Both the position numbers and the translations under genes were made by a program. Shown in pieces: positions 8,253-17,172 of a stretch of DNA of 47,006 nt. A model generated the notes under the pieces. That model worked only from the letters and a program-made list of their open reading frames with translations. It did not search any database and had not been told where the DNA came from. This stretch comes from a virus: IMG/VR virus record IMGVR_UViG_3300045012_000158, positions 1 to 47,006 of that record. The stretch is one strand, 5' to 3'. Positions within the stretch are counted from its first letter, which is position 1, and each line of letters begins with the position of its first letter.

Positions 8253-8740
8253 CAATATACCTGCGCCTCAAAGAAGACGTTGGCCGACCCGGGCGTGCCG
8301 GTATTGCAGCCGGTCGAACTGTAAGAAACGCCGATCCCGTTGACGAACGGCATAGGCGGCCCCGGCGATAGCTGCAAGCCGCCAAAGACCGGTGCCGAGG
8401 TTGTCCCGACACCGATCGGGTAGCAGGCTTTGAGGCAGCCTGTTGGGTTGGTGGTGCCGCACGAGGTGAGTGCACCGGTCGGGATCGTCGTGCCGTCGGT
8501 CAAGAGGATGAACCCGGCCGCCCCGGTATTGACCACTCCCAGCGTGTAGAGGTTGCCGGGCGCGGTCTTGAAAACGTGGCTCGCTTCGAGTGCGGTTGAC
8601 TGCAGCATCGGCAGCGCTTGACTTGATGCCGGCGTGCCGACCGTCGTGACCGAAGCGCCCGGCGGACCCGGCGCCTGAGCCGCGGCGGGCAGCGCCGCCA
8701 GCAGCAGCGCGAGCGCGGTGAGGGTTCCCCTGTAACGCAT
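8252..8740 (-). CDS. Small secreted-type tail-associated protein
   Basis: A 162-residue protein with the fourth consecutive signal peptide in this cluster (MRYRGTLTALALLLAALPAA, cleavage AAA|Q at residues 20-23). The mature part is rich in Gly, Thr and Pro, predicted beta, and has four Cys between about residues 115 and 145 (TSCGTT, GCLKACYP, TGCNTG) that could form disulphides in the periplasm. The family is unknown. One-base overlap with the next gene (TGATG) shows operon coupling with the fibres. Confidence 0.65.
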   Translation of the reverse strand: MRYRGTLTALALLLAALPAAAQAPGPPGASVTTVGTPASSQALPMLQSTALEASHVFKTAPGNLYTLGVVNTGAAGFILLTDGTTIPTGALTSCGTTNPTGCLKACYPIGVGTTSAPVFGGLQLSPGPPMPFVNGIGVSYSSTGCNTGTPGSANVFFEAQVY

Positions 8741-8745
8741 CGCCT

Positions 8746-9087
8746 TTAGACCCCCGGCGGCGCGTACCAGTTGCCGTCGGTCCCCAAGAGGATTTTGCGC
8801 GAGTTTCCGGTGGTGACCGTGGCGGTGGTCGAGCCATTGATCGTCGGCGTGCTACCGCTGAGCGGCGCGCCTGGCGTGATCGTGATGGTGCCGGACCCCT
8901 GGGCGAACAGCGACGTATAGAAATTGCCGTAGAGTCCGCCGCCGGTGCCGGGGGCGGGCAGGGTCACGGCAATGGCGCTGCCATTGGTGAAGACGAGGCA
9001 TTGGTCGAAATCGCCGTCGCCGATCGTGTAGGTGGTGCCGGCAACGATCTTGCCGATCGGCCGGTCATTTCGCGGGTAGCCGCTCAT
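8746..9087 (-). CDS. Small beta-rich virion protein
   Basis: A 113-residue protein with no signal peptide. The sequence VTLPAPGTGGGLYGNFYTS...GTITITPGAP resembles a short jelly-roll module commonly attached to phage tail proteins, ending at NGNWYAPPGV. Five bases separate it from the next gene. Probably part of the tail or a fibre connector; the exact role is unknown. Confidence 0.6.
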   Translation of the reverse strand: MSGYPRNDRPIGKIVAGTTYTIGDGDFDQCLVFTNGSAIAVTLPAPGTGGGLYGNFYTSLFAQGSGTITITPGAPLSGSTPTINGSTTATVTTGNSRKILLGTDGNWYAPPGV

Positions 9088-9278
9088 CGCTTTGCCCTCG
9101 ATGCCCTACGTGATGGCGTGGACCGATTGCTGCGGGTGGTCTTGCCGCCGGTGGTGGGCTTCTTCGCGAAGTCGCGGAGCTGCGCCTCGCTCATGCCGGT
9201 TTCGGTCGGCTTGCCGGCGCGCGCTCGGGCCAGGTCAGCACCCATTTTCTTGCGCTGGCGTTCGGATTTTGGCGGCAT
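9084..9278 (-). CDS. Small basic protein, DUF3008-like
   Basis: A 64-residue protein starting MPPKSERQRKKMGADLARAR and continuing MSEAQLRDFAKK. This resembles the short DUF3008-type proteins ('MPAKSK-Q', 'MSE-QLRDFA'), judged from memory. The C-terminus is very basic (KTTRSNRSTPSRRASRAKR), so it may bind nucleic acid or be packaged. The ATG at 9278 overlaps the upstream gene's stop. Confidence 0.55.
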   Translation of the reverse strand: MPPKSERQRKKMGADLARARAGKPTETGMSEAQLRDFAKKPTTGGKTTRSNRSTPSRRASRAKR

Positions 9279-9871
9279 CAGCCACTCCCCCGTTTGTAGG
9301 TGAGCCACAGCGCCGGTGCGATCACGAGGGCGCCAAAAAGCCCGAGCCCGACGAGGCGCAGCACGCTCGGATCGTCGAGCACCTGGCGCCACAGCCAAAC
9401 CGCGGCGCAGAGCGTCAGCAGCATCGGCAGGCGGTCGAGCACGTAGGCGAGGATTTGCACCAGCAGCCCGGCGATCTGTTGGGCGGCGGTGGCGACGGCG
9501 GCGCTCGCCTGGCGGGCTGCGGCGTGATGCTCGGCAATGGCTTGCACCGCTTGTCGGCCGACCTCTTTTGACTGCGCCTCGACCTGGCTGGTGCGCTCGG
9601 CGAGGGCGGCGGCCCCGTTGGCGAGCTCCGTCGTCGTGCTGATCGCGCGGCCCGCGGCTTCATAGGCGGCGGTCGCGGTGGTGCTGGCTTGGCTGGCAAC
9701 AGCAATCGCGTGATCGGTCTCGCGGCGCAACAGCGCGAGCACGTCATCGGCGTGCTGCGAGTTCGGCGCGACCGGCGGCGGCGGGGCGGGGAAAGCCTCT
9801 GCGGTCGGGCGCTGGTCGCCCTCTTCCGCCGCTTCGGTTTCGTAAATCCGCAGCCTAGTGGCGCGCGCCAT
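9278..9871 (-). CDS. Coiled-coil membrane protein
   Basis: A 197-residue protein in three parts: an acidic Pro-rich head, an Ala-rich coiled coil (about residues 40-135) and two hydrophobic segments near the C-terminus (IAGLLVQILAYVLDRLPMLL and a second ending LFGALVIAPALWLTY). The layout suggests an inner-membrane or ejection-associated protein; a holin or spanin-like role is possible but unproven. Two starts are plausible: ATG 9871 (AGGGG ten bases upstream) and ATG 9880 (AGGGG too close). Confidence 0.6.
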   Translation of the reverse strand: MARATRLRIYETEAAEEGDQRPTAEAFPAPPPPVAPNSQHADDVLALLRRETDHAIAVASQASTTATAAYEAAGRAISTTTELANGAAALAERTSQVEAQSKEVGRQAVQAIAEHHAAARQASAAVATAAQQIAGLLVQILAYVLDRLPMLLTLCAAVWLWRQVLDDPSVLRLVGLGLFGALVIAPALWLTYKRGSG

Positions 9872-10118
9872 TGACCTCATTCCCCTTGGTGATTGCCGCG
9901 CTGTAGCGCCCCCACGCGTTGACCGGCGGCGCCTCGCCGCTGCCGCTGCGGGTGCGCGCGTGATAGGCGTCGACCGCTTTCAGGGTCTCGGTGATTTCGC
10001 GCAGGGTCGCGTCATCACCCTTGGCGATGACCCGATCGACCGCGCGCTCGGCGAGCTGGTCGAGCTTTTCGCGTAGCGGGTCGTTCACGACGGGAGCGAC
10101 GGGGCGGCGACGGGGCAT
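9855..10118 (-). CDS. Small hypothetical protein
   Basis: An 87-residue protein with a basic N-terminus (MPRRRPVAPVV), a helical middle (REKLDQLAERAVDRVIAK) and a flexible tail. It is the first minus-strand gene after the 39-bp repeat at 10152-10190, so it may open a transcript that runs through the fibre genes. No domain was recognised. Confidence 0.55.
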   Translation of the reverse strand: MPRRRPVAPVVNDPLREKLDQLAERAVDRVIAKGDDATLREITETLKAVDAYHARTRSGSGEAPPVNAWGRYSAAITKGNEVNGARH

Positions 10119-10151
10119 GCGGCCAATACCGCACGCCGGTACCCGGATGGA

Positions 10152-10190
10152 TCAATTGACTAAAGTTAGGGGAATGTGGCGGTATTTAGG
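10152..10190 (-). promoter_or_regulatory. 39-bp repeat, copy 1: candidate late promoter element
   Basis: On the plus strand it starts TCAATTGAC, continues AAAGTT and GGG, and ends with GGCGGT and an AT-rich stretch. About 31 of 39 bases match 16430-16468, in the same orientation. Read on the minus strand it ends about 34 bases before the ATG at 10118, very like the distance in copy 2. A promoter or activator site for minus-strand virion genes is the simplest reading; no transcript evidence exists. Confidence 0.5.
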
Positions 10191-10214
10191 GGCTGCGCTC
10201 AGATCGGGGCCGAG

Positions 10215-10376
10215 ATGGCTAAAGCGGTTGGTCTCGTCAAATTCACGCTAGCTCTGGTACTGATCCCGAGCACGCTGGTATTGGCGGGGTTCTATATGGG
10301 ATTTTGGGGCGTCGTCCTATGGGCGGTCGTCCTTTTGGCTTGGTGGTTCCGCATAGGCCCGTTCAACGGGCACTGA
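10215..10376 (+). CDS. Small two-helix membrane protein on the opposite strand
   Basis: A 53-residue protein starting at ATG 10215 (an upstream in-frame GTG at 10176 would translate the 39-bp repeat). Residues about 8-26 and 30-47 are hydrophobic (VKFTLALVLIPSTLVLAGFY, GVVLWAVVLLAWWF), giving a holin-like hairpin. It lies on the plus strand inside a minus-strand block and overlaps the end of the next gene by 14 bases. It could be an accessory membrane protein; its reality is uncertain because no strong Shine-Dalgarno sequence is seen. Confidence 0.4.
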   Translation: MAKAVGLVKFTLALVLIPSTLVLAGFYMGFWGVVLWAVVLLAWWFRIGPFNGH

Positions 10377-12408
10377 TGCCACCGAAGGCGGAGCCGATCG
10401 ATTGAGGAAGCGCGCTCAGCGCCCGTATGAACCCCTCCGGTAAGACGCCCTGCGACGAACCCTGCAATAGACGTTGGCCCATCGGATCGCCTCGATTGAC
10501 GTTCGGGTCAAAGAGGAACCGCCCTAATATTTCCATCACCTCGGGATTTGCGCTGCCATGTGCTCTGTCGACCAGTGCCGAACCGATATCGCGGACCCCA
10601 CCCCAAACATCACCATGCGCTAGGCGGGCGAGACCGCGCGCGCCATTGACAGCACGGATGACATTGCGCATTTCGGGCGATAAGTCTTCCGCGATACGCT
10701 CAGCCGATTGCGAGCCCGCCATCGTCTTGGCTGCCGTTTCCGCCATCGTGTGCTCGCCAGCGACGCGATCAAAAAACTTCTGACGGTCTGTTGCGTTGGG
10801 TATGAGCTGTTCGAGATGCTGCTCCATCCACGGGTTCCGTAGGATGGCGCGCGCCTGGTCGCCGCCAAATCCCGCCTTCAACAGTCGCTCGCGCAGCATA
10901 TCGGCCGTGCCGATCCTGACAGCCTCACGCTCGGCGTTCCCCATATTCGCCATCATGTCGCGGATTTCTTCGGGCGAGTGCGAGAAGAGGTTTTTGCCGA
11001 TATCGATCGCGTCCTTTGTCGCCGCCGGACCCGCCCACGCGTTGCGCGCGGCCTTGTAGACACCAGCGGTATCGAGCTGATCGATCTCTCTGACCCAAGC
11101 ATTACGCAACCCCACGAGGCTACGTCCGTCAGGATCAAGCTTCCCGGTGACATCGCGATGTGACTGAATCATTTTATCGAGGCCGCGCTTCGCCATGTCG
11201 AGCACGCGCAGGTTCGGGGTACTGACGATCTTCACATTGCCGTCGGCGTCGAGGTCGAGTCCCATCTGCGTCGGATTGAAGGGGCGTCCATCCGCCAGGG
11301 CATCCCTGGCTTCGAGTTCAAACCCGTGGCTTAGCCCGGCGCGGACATCTTTGTGCGCCATAAGCTGCTGCAGTCGATCCGACCAGATAAATTGCAGCGC
11401 CTCGGCTTTTTCGTAGAGCGGCGTTGCTGCAGCTTTCTGGGCGGCGGTGAGTGCCTGTTCGGTGCGATAGGCCGACGCCCCCGACCAGATGGTATCGATC
11501 GCCCGACTCAGGCGCTCCTTAGCGCTTTGGTACAAATTACTGCCGCGCTGGCGCCCCTCTAGCACATCACGCGCAACGGCACGGGACTGCCCGCCAGGGG
11601 CGCGATACACCTTGCCGCCGAGGTCGCGCAGCTCTTGGCTTACATCAGCGACGACTTTGGGCACCCCCAGTTGGCGCGCCTTCGATAGCTCGTCGAGCAC
11701 AGTTTGCGCGGTTGCCCCGGAAGGGTTCGACGCCAGCCGCCGCTCGACTGTTCGCGCGGCGTTTTCCAGCGGCGTCGCCATAAACCGATCCCAAAGTGCC
11801 CGTGCCGAGGCCGAGAGACCGCGCCCCGCCGCTGACACAGCCGGTCCAAGCACGGCACCGGTGCCAGCTCCCGTAAGAGCCTGATGTATTTTTTGCCAGG
11901 TGTATTCACCGGGTTTGTCGACGGGTTGCGTCAGCGCCGCAGTGCCGCCGCCGAGCGCGGAGCGCAACGCGGTGCCTATAATCCCCGCCTCGCCCGCGCC
12001 GGGGAGGCCCGCAACTGCGTAATTCACCGGGCTGGCGATGTTCCCCACTATACGGCTCCAATCAATCCCCCCCGCGCCTGCCAGTTTACGAGCTGCCTGA
12101 TATCCCTGTTCGCGAGCGGCAATCGACTTGTCGATGTCTGCTGAGGTAACGGATGCGGTGTCTGCTGCTGCGGGGTGCCCCAGCGCCACAGCTACCGGGG
12201 AGAACTGGTCGAATTCCGGCTGCGGGACCATGCCAAGATGCGAGGCAAGCTGCCCAATGCCCGCGATTGGGTCGAAAACTCCCATCGCGAAGCCGCTTGG
12301 TTTCGGCGGCGGCGCGAACGGGTTCCCCTCTACCGGCGTCAGCTTCGGCGCCGGCGATGCAGGCGGAGTGGCGAACGGGTCGCCTTCGACGGGGGTCAAC
12401 GTCACCAT
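10363..12408 (-). CDS. Large internal virion / ejection protein
   Basis: A 681-residue protein. Its N-terminus has two short repeats (LTPVEGDPFATPP and LTPVEGNPFAPPP). A Gly/Ala-rich region with membrane-seeking character follows (GNIASPVNYAVAGLPGAGEA, LTGAGTGAVLGPAVSAAG), then long amphipathic helices. This is the profile of podovirus ejection proteins that leave the head before the DNA, and it sits directly downstream of the transglycosylase protein (TAATG overlap), like the T7 gp14-gp16 group. Assignment rests on position and composition, not on a specific motif. Confidence 0.6.
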   Translation of the reverse strand: MVTLTPVEGDPFATPPASPAPKLTPVEGNPFAPPPKPSGFAMGVFDPIAGIGQLASHLGMVPQPEFDQFSPVAVALGHPAAADTASVTSADIDKSIAAREQGYQAARKLAGAGGIDWSRIVGNIASPVNYAVAGLPGAGEAGIIGTALRSALGGGTAALTQPVDKPGEYTWQKIHQALTGAGTGAVLGPAVSAAGRGLSASARALWDRFMATPLENAARTVERRLASNPSGATAQTVLDELSKARQLGVPKVVADVSQELRDLGGKVYRAPGGQSRAVARDVLEGRQRGSNLYQSAKERLSRAIDTIWSGASAYRTEQALTAAQKAAATPLYEKAEALQFIWSDRLQQLMAHKDVRAGLSHGFELEARDALADGRPFNPTQMGLDLDADGNVKIVSTPNLRVLDMAKRGLDKMIQSHRDVTGKLDPDGRSLVGLRNAWVREIDQLDTAGVYKAARNAWAGPAATKDAIDIGKNLFSHSPEEIRDMMANMGNAEREAVRIGTADMLRERLLKAGFGGDQARAILRNPWMEQHLEQLIPNATDRQKFFDRVAGEHTMAETAAKTMAGSQSAERIAEDLSPEMRNVIRAVNGARGLARLAHGDVWGGVRDIGSALVDRAHGSANPEVMEILGRFLFDPNVNRGDPMGQRLLQGSSQGVLPEGFIRALSALPQSIGSAFGGISAR

Positions 12409-15065
12409 TACGGATCGACCCTCCGATATGGACCGCCGGGCTGATCAGGCGGCGCGTACCAATGTCCGTCAGGTGCCTTTTTGGTGCCGGGCGGCGATCC
12501 TGGCGGCGCTGTATCGGCGCTGCCGGCGGGCGGTGGCGGCGGTGCCGCGGCGGCCGGTGGCGCAGTCCCCGGCGGGGTAATGCCGGTCGGCGCGAGCCCC
12601 TGCAGCACCTGTATCTGCGCGGCTTGCGCGGCACCGGCGATGATCCGCCCTTCGGTGATGATCTGATTAACCCCAGCCTCGATTTGCCCCTGCGCGAGCG
12701 CTGTATCAATCGTGGACTGTATCCGCTCCTTGTCGGCATCGTGAACGCCGGTGCCGGTCGGGTTCGACATCTTACCGTAAGCGTTGATGAGCGCGCTCAG
12801 CGACGCGCCAAACGCGATGATGTTGGGGTCGCCTTCCTGGCGGTAGTATGCCTCCAACGCCTTGTTGAACATCGGCGTATCAGTGCGCGGCACCAGCTTC
12901 GACGTGCGGATGACTTCGGCGCCGGCATCCGTCGCTTCCTTCGCAAATATCTCGGTCTGCATCGTCACGCGCCCGGCGGTGCGCGCTGCCGTTTCCGCTT
13001 CGAGCAAGCGCAGCCGGTTCATGATGGTATTGCGCGCGCCGTCAGGCTGATCTTTCAACAATTCGGCGAAGCGGTTTTCGACCTTGGTGCGTGACGGCCC
13101 CGAGCGCGGCAATTGCGCCAGCGCGGCCTTATCGCCCAAGACCATTTGTTGCGCCATCAAATCGGCCGCCGCGTCGGAAATAACGCCGATGCCTTTCTCG
13201 ACGTTCTTCGCCTCGCCTCGCCCCTCCATTCGCAGCGTGGCGATCTCGTTTTTGTCCGGTTTGTAGTTGGGGTTTTGGGCGGATTTTTCGGCGATCTTGC
13301 CCGCGACATAGGCGTCGACGTAGGCGTTTTCGTCCTGCGCGGCGGGAGTGCCGCCAGCGCGACTTTGGCTGGCGCTCCACTCACGCGTGACATCCGTCAG
13401 ATTGCGGAAGCGTTGCGCAGCCTGTTGGTCTTCGGGCAGGCTTGGATCAATCAGGGCGTCGCGCCGGTCGACTTCGGCTTGCGCGGCCGGTGGCAAACTA
13501 CCGCGTCCCGCGGCGGAGCCGGTCGGAGTAAAGCCCTTCGGCAGGTATTGAATCTTACCCGAGAGCGGGTACACGTTCGCGTATTGCCCCGTGTTTTTGT
13601 CGTAGGTGAGGATCGGCTTGTCGTACTCCCGCTGGTAGCGTTCGCGTTCGAGTTGCGCCTGGTCGATCTTATAGGCCCAATCGAGAGCCACGTTTGATCC
13701 CTCGATCCGCGCCTGGTCGGCGATCATCCCCAAATCCATCGCCCGTAAGGTGGAGTCGAGCTTCGCACGCTGCCATTGGATCGGGATATCTTCCTCGCTC
13801 ATGACATCGTGCACGCGCTGCGCCTGCATGCCAGCGATCTTGAAGAGCAAATCGGTCTGATTTTTCCAATTGTCGTGCGCGAGCTGGAAATTGCGCAGGT
13901 CGCCGGCGTTGTATGCCTCGATCGCCGCGGCGCCGGCGTTGAGACTGGCGAGCATCGGCTGTCTGGTCAACAACCCCCCGAGGACGCCGACGATCGTCGC
14001 CAGGCCGGAGAGATGCTTGACGCCGTCCATCACCGGCGCCTTCGGCTGCTGCGCGATAGCTTGCAGCGCGGTTTGCTGCGCGTCGTCGGCTTTGTCCTGT
14101 GCGGCGCGGATACGCGTCATCGCCTCGCCGAGGGTGATGTCGCCCGCTTTGATCTGTTTTAGGGCTTCTCCCATCGCTGCACTGGCATCCGCCGCTTTTT
14201 GGCGATAACCGGCTTGCGCGTCGTCGACAAAGCCCTGCCACTTCGCGTCGCTCTGGGTGTAGCCGGCATTCTGGTAGGCGACGCGGTAAGACGGGACAGC
14301 CAGCGTCCGAGGGTCCGGCGGGTTATTGGCGTTCCCCTCGCCCTGGTTGTACGCCGTTATCGTTTTGACCCAGTCGCCGCCGTACTGCCGATTGAGTGTC
14401 GCCAGATAGCGCGCCGCACCGTCGAGCGATGACCGCGGGTCGTTGGGATTGACGCCCTGTGCCGCTGCGGTGTCGGGCATAAATTGAGCGATGCCCTGCG
14501 CGTTGATGGTACCGCCGCGGGGGTCTTGGACAGGTGGACCGACCGCATTGGGTTTCCACGAGCTCTCGCCGTCGATCAGGTAATAGAAGATGTTCCACGG
14601 CACGCCGTACTTGGCGGCGGCTTGCTGGGCGTAGACTTGCAAGTCACCGCTGGCCGGGGGCGCGGGAATGGGTGCGTTGGGGCTCGGCGGCGGGCGGAGC
14701 TCGGGCCCCGGCGCAGTAACCGGCGGCGCCGGCGGGGCGCTCGGCAGCGGTGGTGCGTTCGCCTTATTGCCGGCGCCGGTACCCGGCGTGGGCGGCGCCA
14801 GGGTTTGCGAGGGGTTCAACAGGGGCGTCGGGGCGCCGGGCGGAGTTGCGAGCGGGTGGCCTGTGATGTTCTGGTACTGCTGCACCCAAGCCGGCGCTTG
14901 ACCTGGCGCCGGTGCCGGCGGCGGGATGAGCTGCGTCGGGGTGCCGCCGATCACATATTGATTCGTCGAGCCGGGCACGGTGCTGACCGCCAGATCGCCG
15001 GTCGACGCTCCCGGCGGCAGGACGAAATTCTTTTCGTTGGGATCGACGGGTACGGCGGTCGCCAT
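12408..15065 (-). CDS. Internal virion protein with lytic transglycosylase domain
   Basis: An 885-residue protein. After a long Pro-rich N-terminus (about 45-140), residues about 143-250 form an SLT-type lysozyme-like domain: GVPWNIFYYLIDGESSWKP with the probable catalytic Glu167, GIAQFMPDTAAAQG (191-204) and YNQGEG (239-244). Such domains cut peptidoglycan during DNA entry. The rest is long helices (about 265-850) followed by a second Pro/Ala-rich tail ending at a WYAPPDQPGGPYRR motif. The context matches T7 gp16-like ejection proteins. Confidence 0.8.
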   Translation of the reverse strand: MATAVPVDPNEKNFVLPPGASTGDLAVSTVPGSTNQYVIGGTPTQLIPPPAPAPGQAPAWVQQYQNITGHPLATPPGAPTPLLNPSQTLAPPTPGTGAGNKANAPPLPSAPPAPPVTAPGPELRPPPSPNAPIPAPPASGDLQVYAQQAAAKYGVPWNIFYYLIDGESSWKPNAVGPPVQDPRGGTINAQGIAQFMPDTAAAQGVNPNDPRSSLDGAARYLATLNRQYGGDWVKTITAYNQGEGNANNPPDPRTLAVPSYRVAYQNAGYTQSDAKWQGFVDDAQAGYRQKAADASAAMGEALKQIKAGDITLGEAMTRIRAAQDKADDAQQTALQAIAQQPKAPVMDGVKHLSGLATIVGVLGGLLTRQPMLASLNAGAAAIEAYNAGDLRNFQLAHDNWKNQTDLLFKIAGMQAQRVHDVMSEEDIPIQWQRAKLDSTLRAMDLGMIADQARIEGSNVALDWAYKIDQAQLERERYQREYDKPILTYDKNTGQYANVYPLSGKIQYLPKGFTPTGSAAGRGSLPPAAQAEVDRRDALIDPSLPEDQQAAQRFRNLTDVTREWSASQSRAGGTPAAQDENAYVDAYVAGKIAEKSAQNPNYKPDKNEIATLRMEGRGEAKNVEKGIGVISDAAADLMAQQMVLGDKAALAQLPRSGPSRTKVENRFAELLKDQPDGARNTIMNRLRLLEAETAARTAGRVTMQTEIFAKEATDAGAEVIRTSKLVPRTDTPMFNKALEAYYRQEGDPNIIAFGASLSALINAYGKMSNPTGTGVHDADKERIQSTIDTALAQGQIEAGVNQIITEGRIIAGAAQAAQIQVLQGLAPTGITPPGTAPPAAAAPPPPPAGSADTAPPGSPPGTKKAPDGHWYAPPDQPGGPYRRVDP

Positions 15066-16394
15066 TTACGCCGCCGCTGTGGCGGCAGCATTCCCGGTGC
15101 CGCCGGCGAGCGCCGCCGACAGCCGCGCCAAAGCCTGCTGCGTCCGCTGCTGCTGCGCGACCTGGGCATTCATGATCTGCTCGTAGAGACCGGACGCTTG
15201 GCCTTCTGCGGTAAGTCCGGTCGTCGTCGCCGACAGCAGCTCTTGGTACTGCTGCGCCGCCGCCTTTTCGTCGACGCCGGCGAGCGCTCCGGCTTCCTGG
15301 CTTGACCCCGAAAGTCCCATATTCGCGTAGGTGCTGCGGACCTGCGCCTTCGCCGCCTCGGTCGCCGCTGCGTTAGCCGCCGCCGCCCCCGCCGGCAGGT
15401 TGCCGGTGGCAAGCGACTGCGCGAGCGGCCCGCCGACGCCGCTGAGCGTCGCCGCTTGGCTTTGTAAGTTTCCCAGCCCGGGAACCGAGTTGTTCATCAA
15501 CAGCGACGCGATCCCGCCAGCGCCCGAGATCAGCGTGCCGGGCTTCAAGAGTTCCGTTTTCAGGTCTTGGAGGAACCCGCCGCTGGTGGCACCGCCGGAC
15601 CCCGCCGTCGAGCCGACCCCGCCGGGGGACGTGTAGGTGGCATTGGGGGTTCCACCCAAAAAGTTCGAGCCGAAGAGCCCGCCGCTGCTGGGGGCGGCAC
15701 CGCCGCCAGGCGCGGTTGACGCCCCTACCGCGCTCCACCCGGTTTGCGCCTCTGCCGGGGTGATTGACGAGCCGAAGAGCCCGCCACCGCCGCCTGTACC
15801 GCCGGTGAGTGGCGCAGAAGAGGCACCGATAGTTGGCAGATTTGCCGACGAGACGCCGCCGCTGGTAGTGGCAAGCGCGGCGGGATTGCTGGTGAGGCCG
15901 GCGCCGGCACCGCCGCCCGAGACTGACGCCGTCGGGGCAGTCGCCGCCGCTGGATTAGCCAAAGGCGTCGCTGCTGTGGTGGTGAGCGGTGCGAGCGGTG
16001 TAGCCGCCCCGACGGCGGGCGCCGCCGCAGCACCGGGCGCCGCCGTAACAGCGCTCGCCGCATCGCCGACCGCTGTGCTAGCGGCTGGGGCTGCGGCGGT
16101 TCCGGCGGTGGCGGCGTCGGTACCGCCGGAGAAAAGGCCACCCGCGCCGCCGCTAAGCGCGCTGCTGGCGAGTTCGCCAACCCCAGCGGTGGCAGCGCCG
16201 ATGCCACCGGTTTCGAGGGCTTGCAACGGCGAGCCGCCGCCGATCAGCGTGCCGAGGGCGCCACCGCCGCCGACCAGCGCCGGCCCGGTGAGAATCGAGG
16301 CCGGGATGCCGATTTCCGGGGCGAAGAGATCAAGCACCCCGCCAGCCAACGAACCGAGGATGCCGCCGAGGCCGCCGCCGCTGAGATTGCACAT
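15066..16394 (-). CDS. Gly/Ala-rich internal virion protein
   Basis: A 442-residue protein, extremely rich in Gly, Ala, Ser and Thr up to about residue 300, then a helical C-terminal third rich in Ala and Gln (TEAAKAQVRSTYANMGLSG, QQYQELLSATT). The ATG at 16394 (MCNLSGGGLGG) is chosen because the longer frame to 16553 would overlap the next gene and translate the 39-bp repeat at 16430. The N-terminal low-complexity region suggests membrane or channel association during ejection. It probably belongs with the two ejection proteins that follow. Confidence 0.55.
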   Translation of the reverse strand: MCNLSGGGLGGILGSLAGGVLDLFAPEIGIPASILTGPALVGGGGALGTLIGGGSPLQALETGGIGAATAGVGELASSALSGGAGGLFSGGTDAATAGTAAAPAASTAVGDAASAVTAAPGAAAAPAVGAATPLAPLTTTAATPLANPAAATAPTASVSGGGAGAGLTSNPAALATTSGGVSSANLPTIGASSAPLTGGTGGGGGLFGSSITPAEAQTGWSAVGASTAPGGGAAPSSGGLFGSNFLGGTPNATYTSPGGVGSTAGSGGATSGGFLQDLKTELLKPGTLISGAGGIASLLMNNSVPGLGNLQSQAATLSGVGGPLAQSLATGNLPAGAAAANAAATEAAKAQVRSTYANMGLSGSSQEAGALAGVDEKAAAQQYQELLSATTTGLTAEGQASGLYEQIMNAQVAQQQRTQQALARLSAALAGGTGNAAATAAA

Positions 16395-16429
16395 AGCCTG
16401 CAATGAGAGCGAGCCGGCAACCCCTCCGG

Positions 16430-16468
16430 TCAATTGACCAAAGTTCGGGTATTTTGGCGGTTTATCGG
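16430..16468 (-). promoter_or_regulatory. 39-bp repeat, copy 2: candidate late promoter element
   Basis: It matches copy 1 (10152-10190) at about 31 of 39 positions, including TCAATTGAC, AAAGTT, GGG and GGCGGT. It lies in the short gap after the gene ending at 16462 and about 36 bases before the ATG at 16394, so its distance to the next minus-strand start is nearly the same as in copy 1. This conserved spacing supports a promoter or operator for the ejection-protein genes. Confidence 0.5.
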
Positions 16469-17172
16469 AGGATTTTGGTGTAGCTGTGATTGATGATGTC
16501 GTGACCGATCTTCTCGGCGACGCCGTCGAGCCTGACGCCGGTCGACGAGCCATAAGTGAACGACACCGCGTTTATCGACTTCGCCCACTCAAAACCGGCT
16601 CGGTAAATCGCGTCGCGCTCTTCGTCGTTGGCCGCCTCGCGCTTTTTCACGACGAACTTGTCGATGACGGCGATTTCCGGTTCCTCGGGGGTGCACATCG
16701 CCACAAAGAGCCCGCAGGCGTTATCGGTACGGCAGAAAAAATAAGGTCCGCCGTTACACGCGTCAGCGAGGAACGGCCACATCGCCTGCGCGGTGCAGCG
16801 CGGGAAGCGGCGCAGAAACCGCGGCATCCCCCACGCGATCATTTCGTCGAGCTCGGCGTGCACGACCCGGCGCACCGTGGTGCGGCCATAATCGGGTCGG
16901 GCGATCGGCCGCTCGGTGGCGATGCTGACGGGGTCGACCGCGGCGCTCATCGGGTTGTCGGTCACCTCGACGCGCTCGGGCATCATGCTTGGCAACTTCG
17001 GTTGCTCGCCCATTGGGGGCAGACGGCGGGCTCGGCCGCGCGACAGCGGGTCTTGTGGCGTCGGATCAACCGGCGCTGGCGTGCGGCCGGCGTCGAACCG
17101 CGACGGGATGTGCCGGTGACCCGGTACGTTACTCAGGTCGATGTAGGGCTTGCCGTCGTCGTGTTCGCTCAT
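16462..17172 (-). CDS. Possible GNAT-fold phage protein
   Basis: A 236-residue protein with a disordered Pro-rich N-terminus (1-95) and a C-terminal alpha/beta domain (about 100-236). In the latter, strand-helix units such as EIAVIDKFVVKKREAANDEE, DAIYRAGFEWAKSINAV and IGHDIINHSYTKIL recall acetyltransferase-like proteins found near the internal virion genes of T7-like phages (gp13 region). The classical acetyl-CoA loop is not obvious. The stop overlaps the 39-bp repeat copy 2. Fold assignment is tentative. Confidence 0.5.
   Translation of the reverse strand: MSEHDDGKPYIDLSNVPGHRHIPSRFDAGRTPAPVDPTPQDPLSRGRARRLPPMGEQPKLPSMMPERVEVTDNPMSAAVDPVSIATERPIARPDYGRTTVRRVVHAELDEMIAWGMPRFLRRFPRCTAQAMWPFLADACNGGPYFFCRTDNACGLFVAMCTPEEPEIAVIDKFVVKKREAANDEERDAIYRAGFEWAKSINAVSFTYGSSTGVRLDGVAEKIGHDIINHSYTKILR

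Noticed and set aside
12153-13094. 313-residue plus-strand frame
   Set aside because: Opposite strand of the ejection and transglycosylase genes; Arg-rich shadow composition, no ribosome site.
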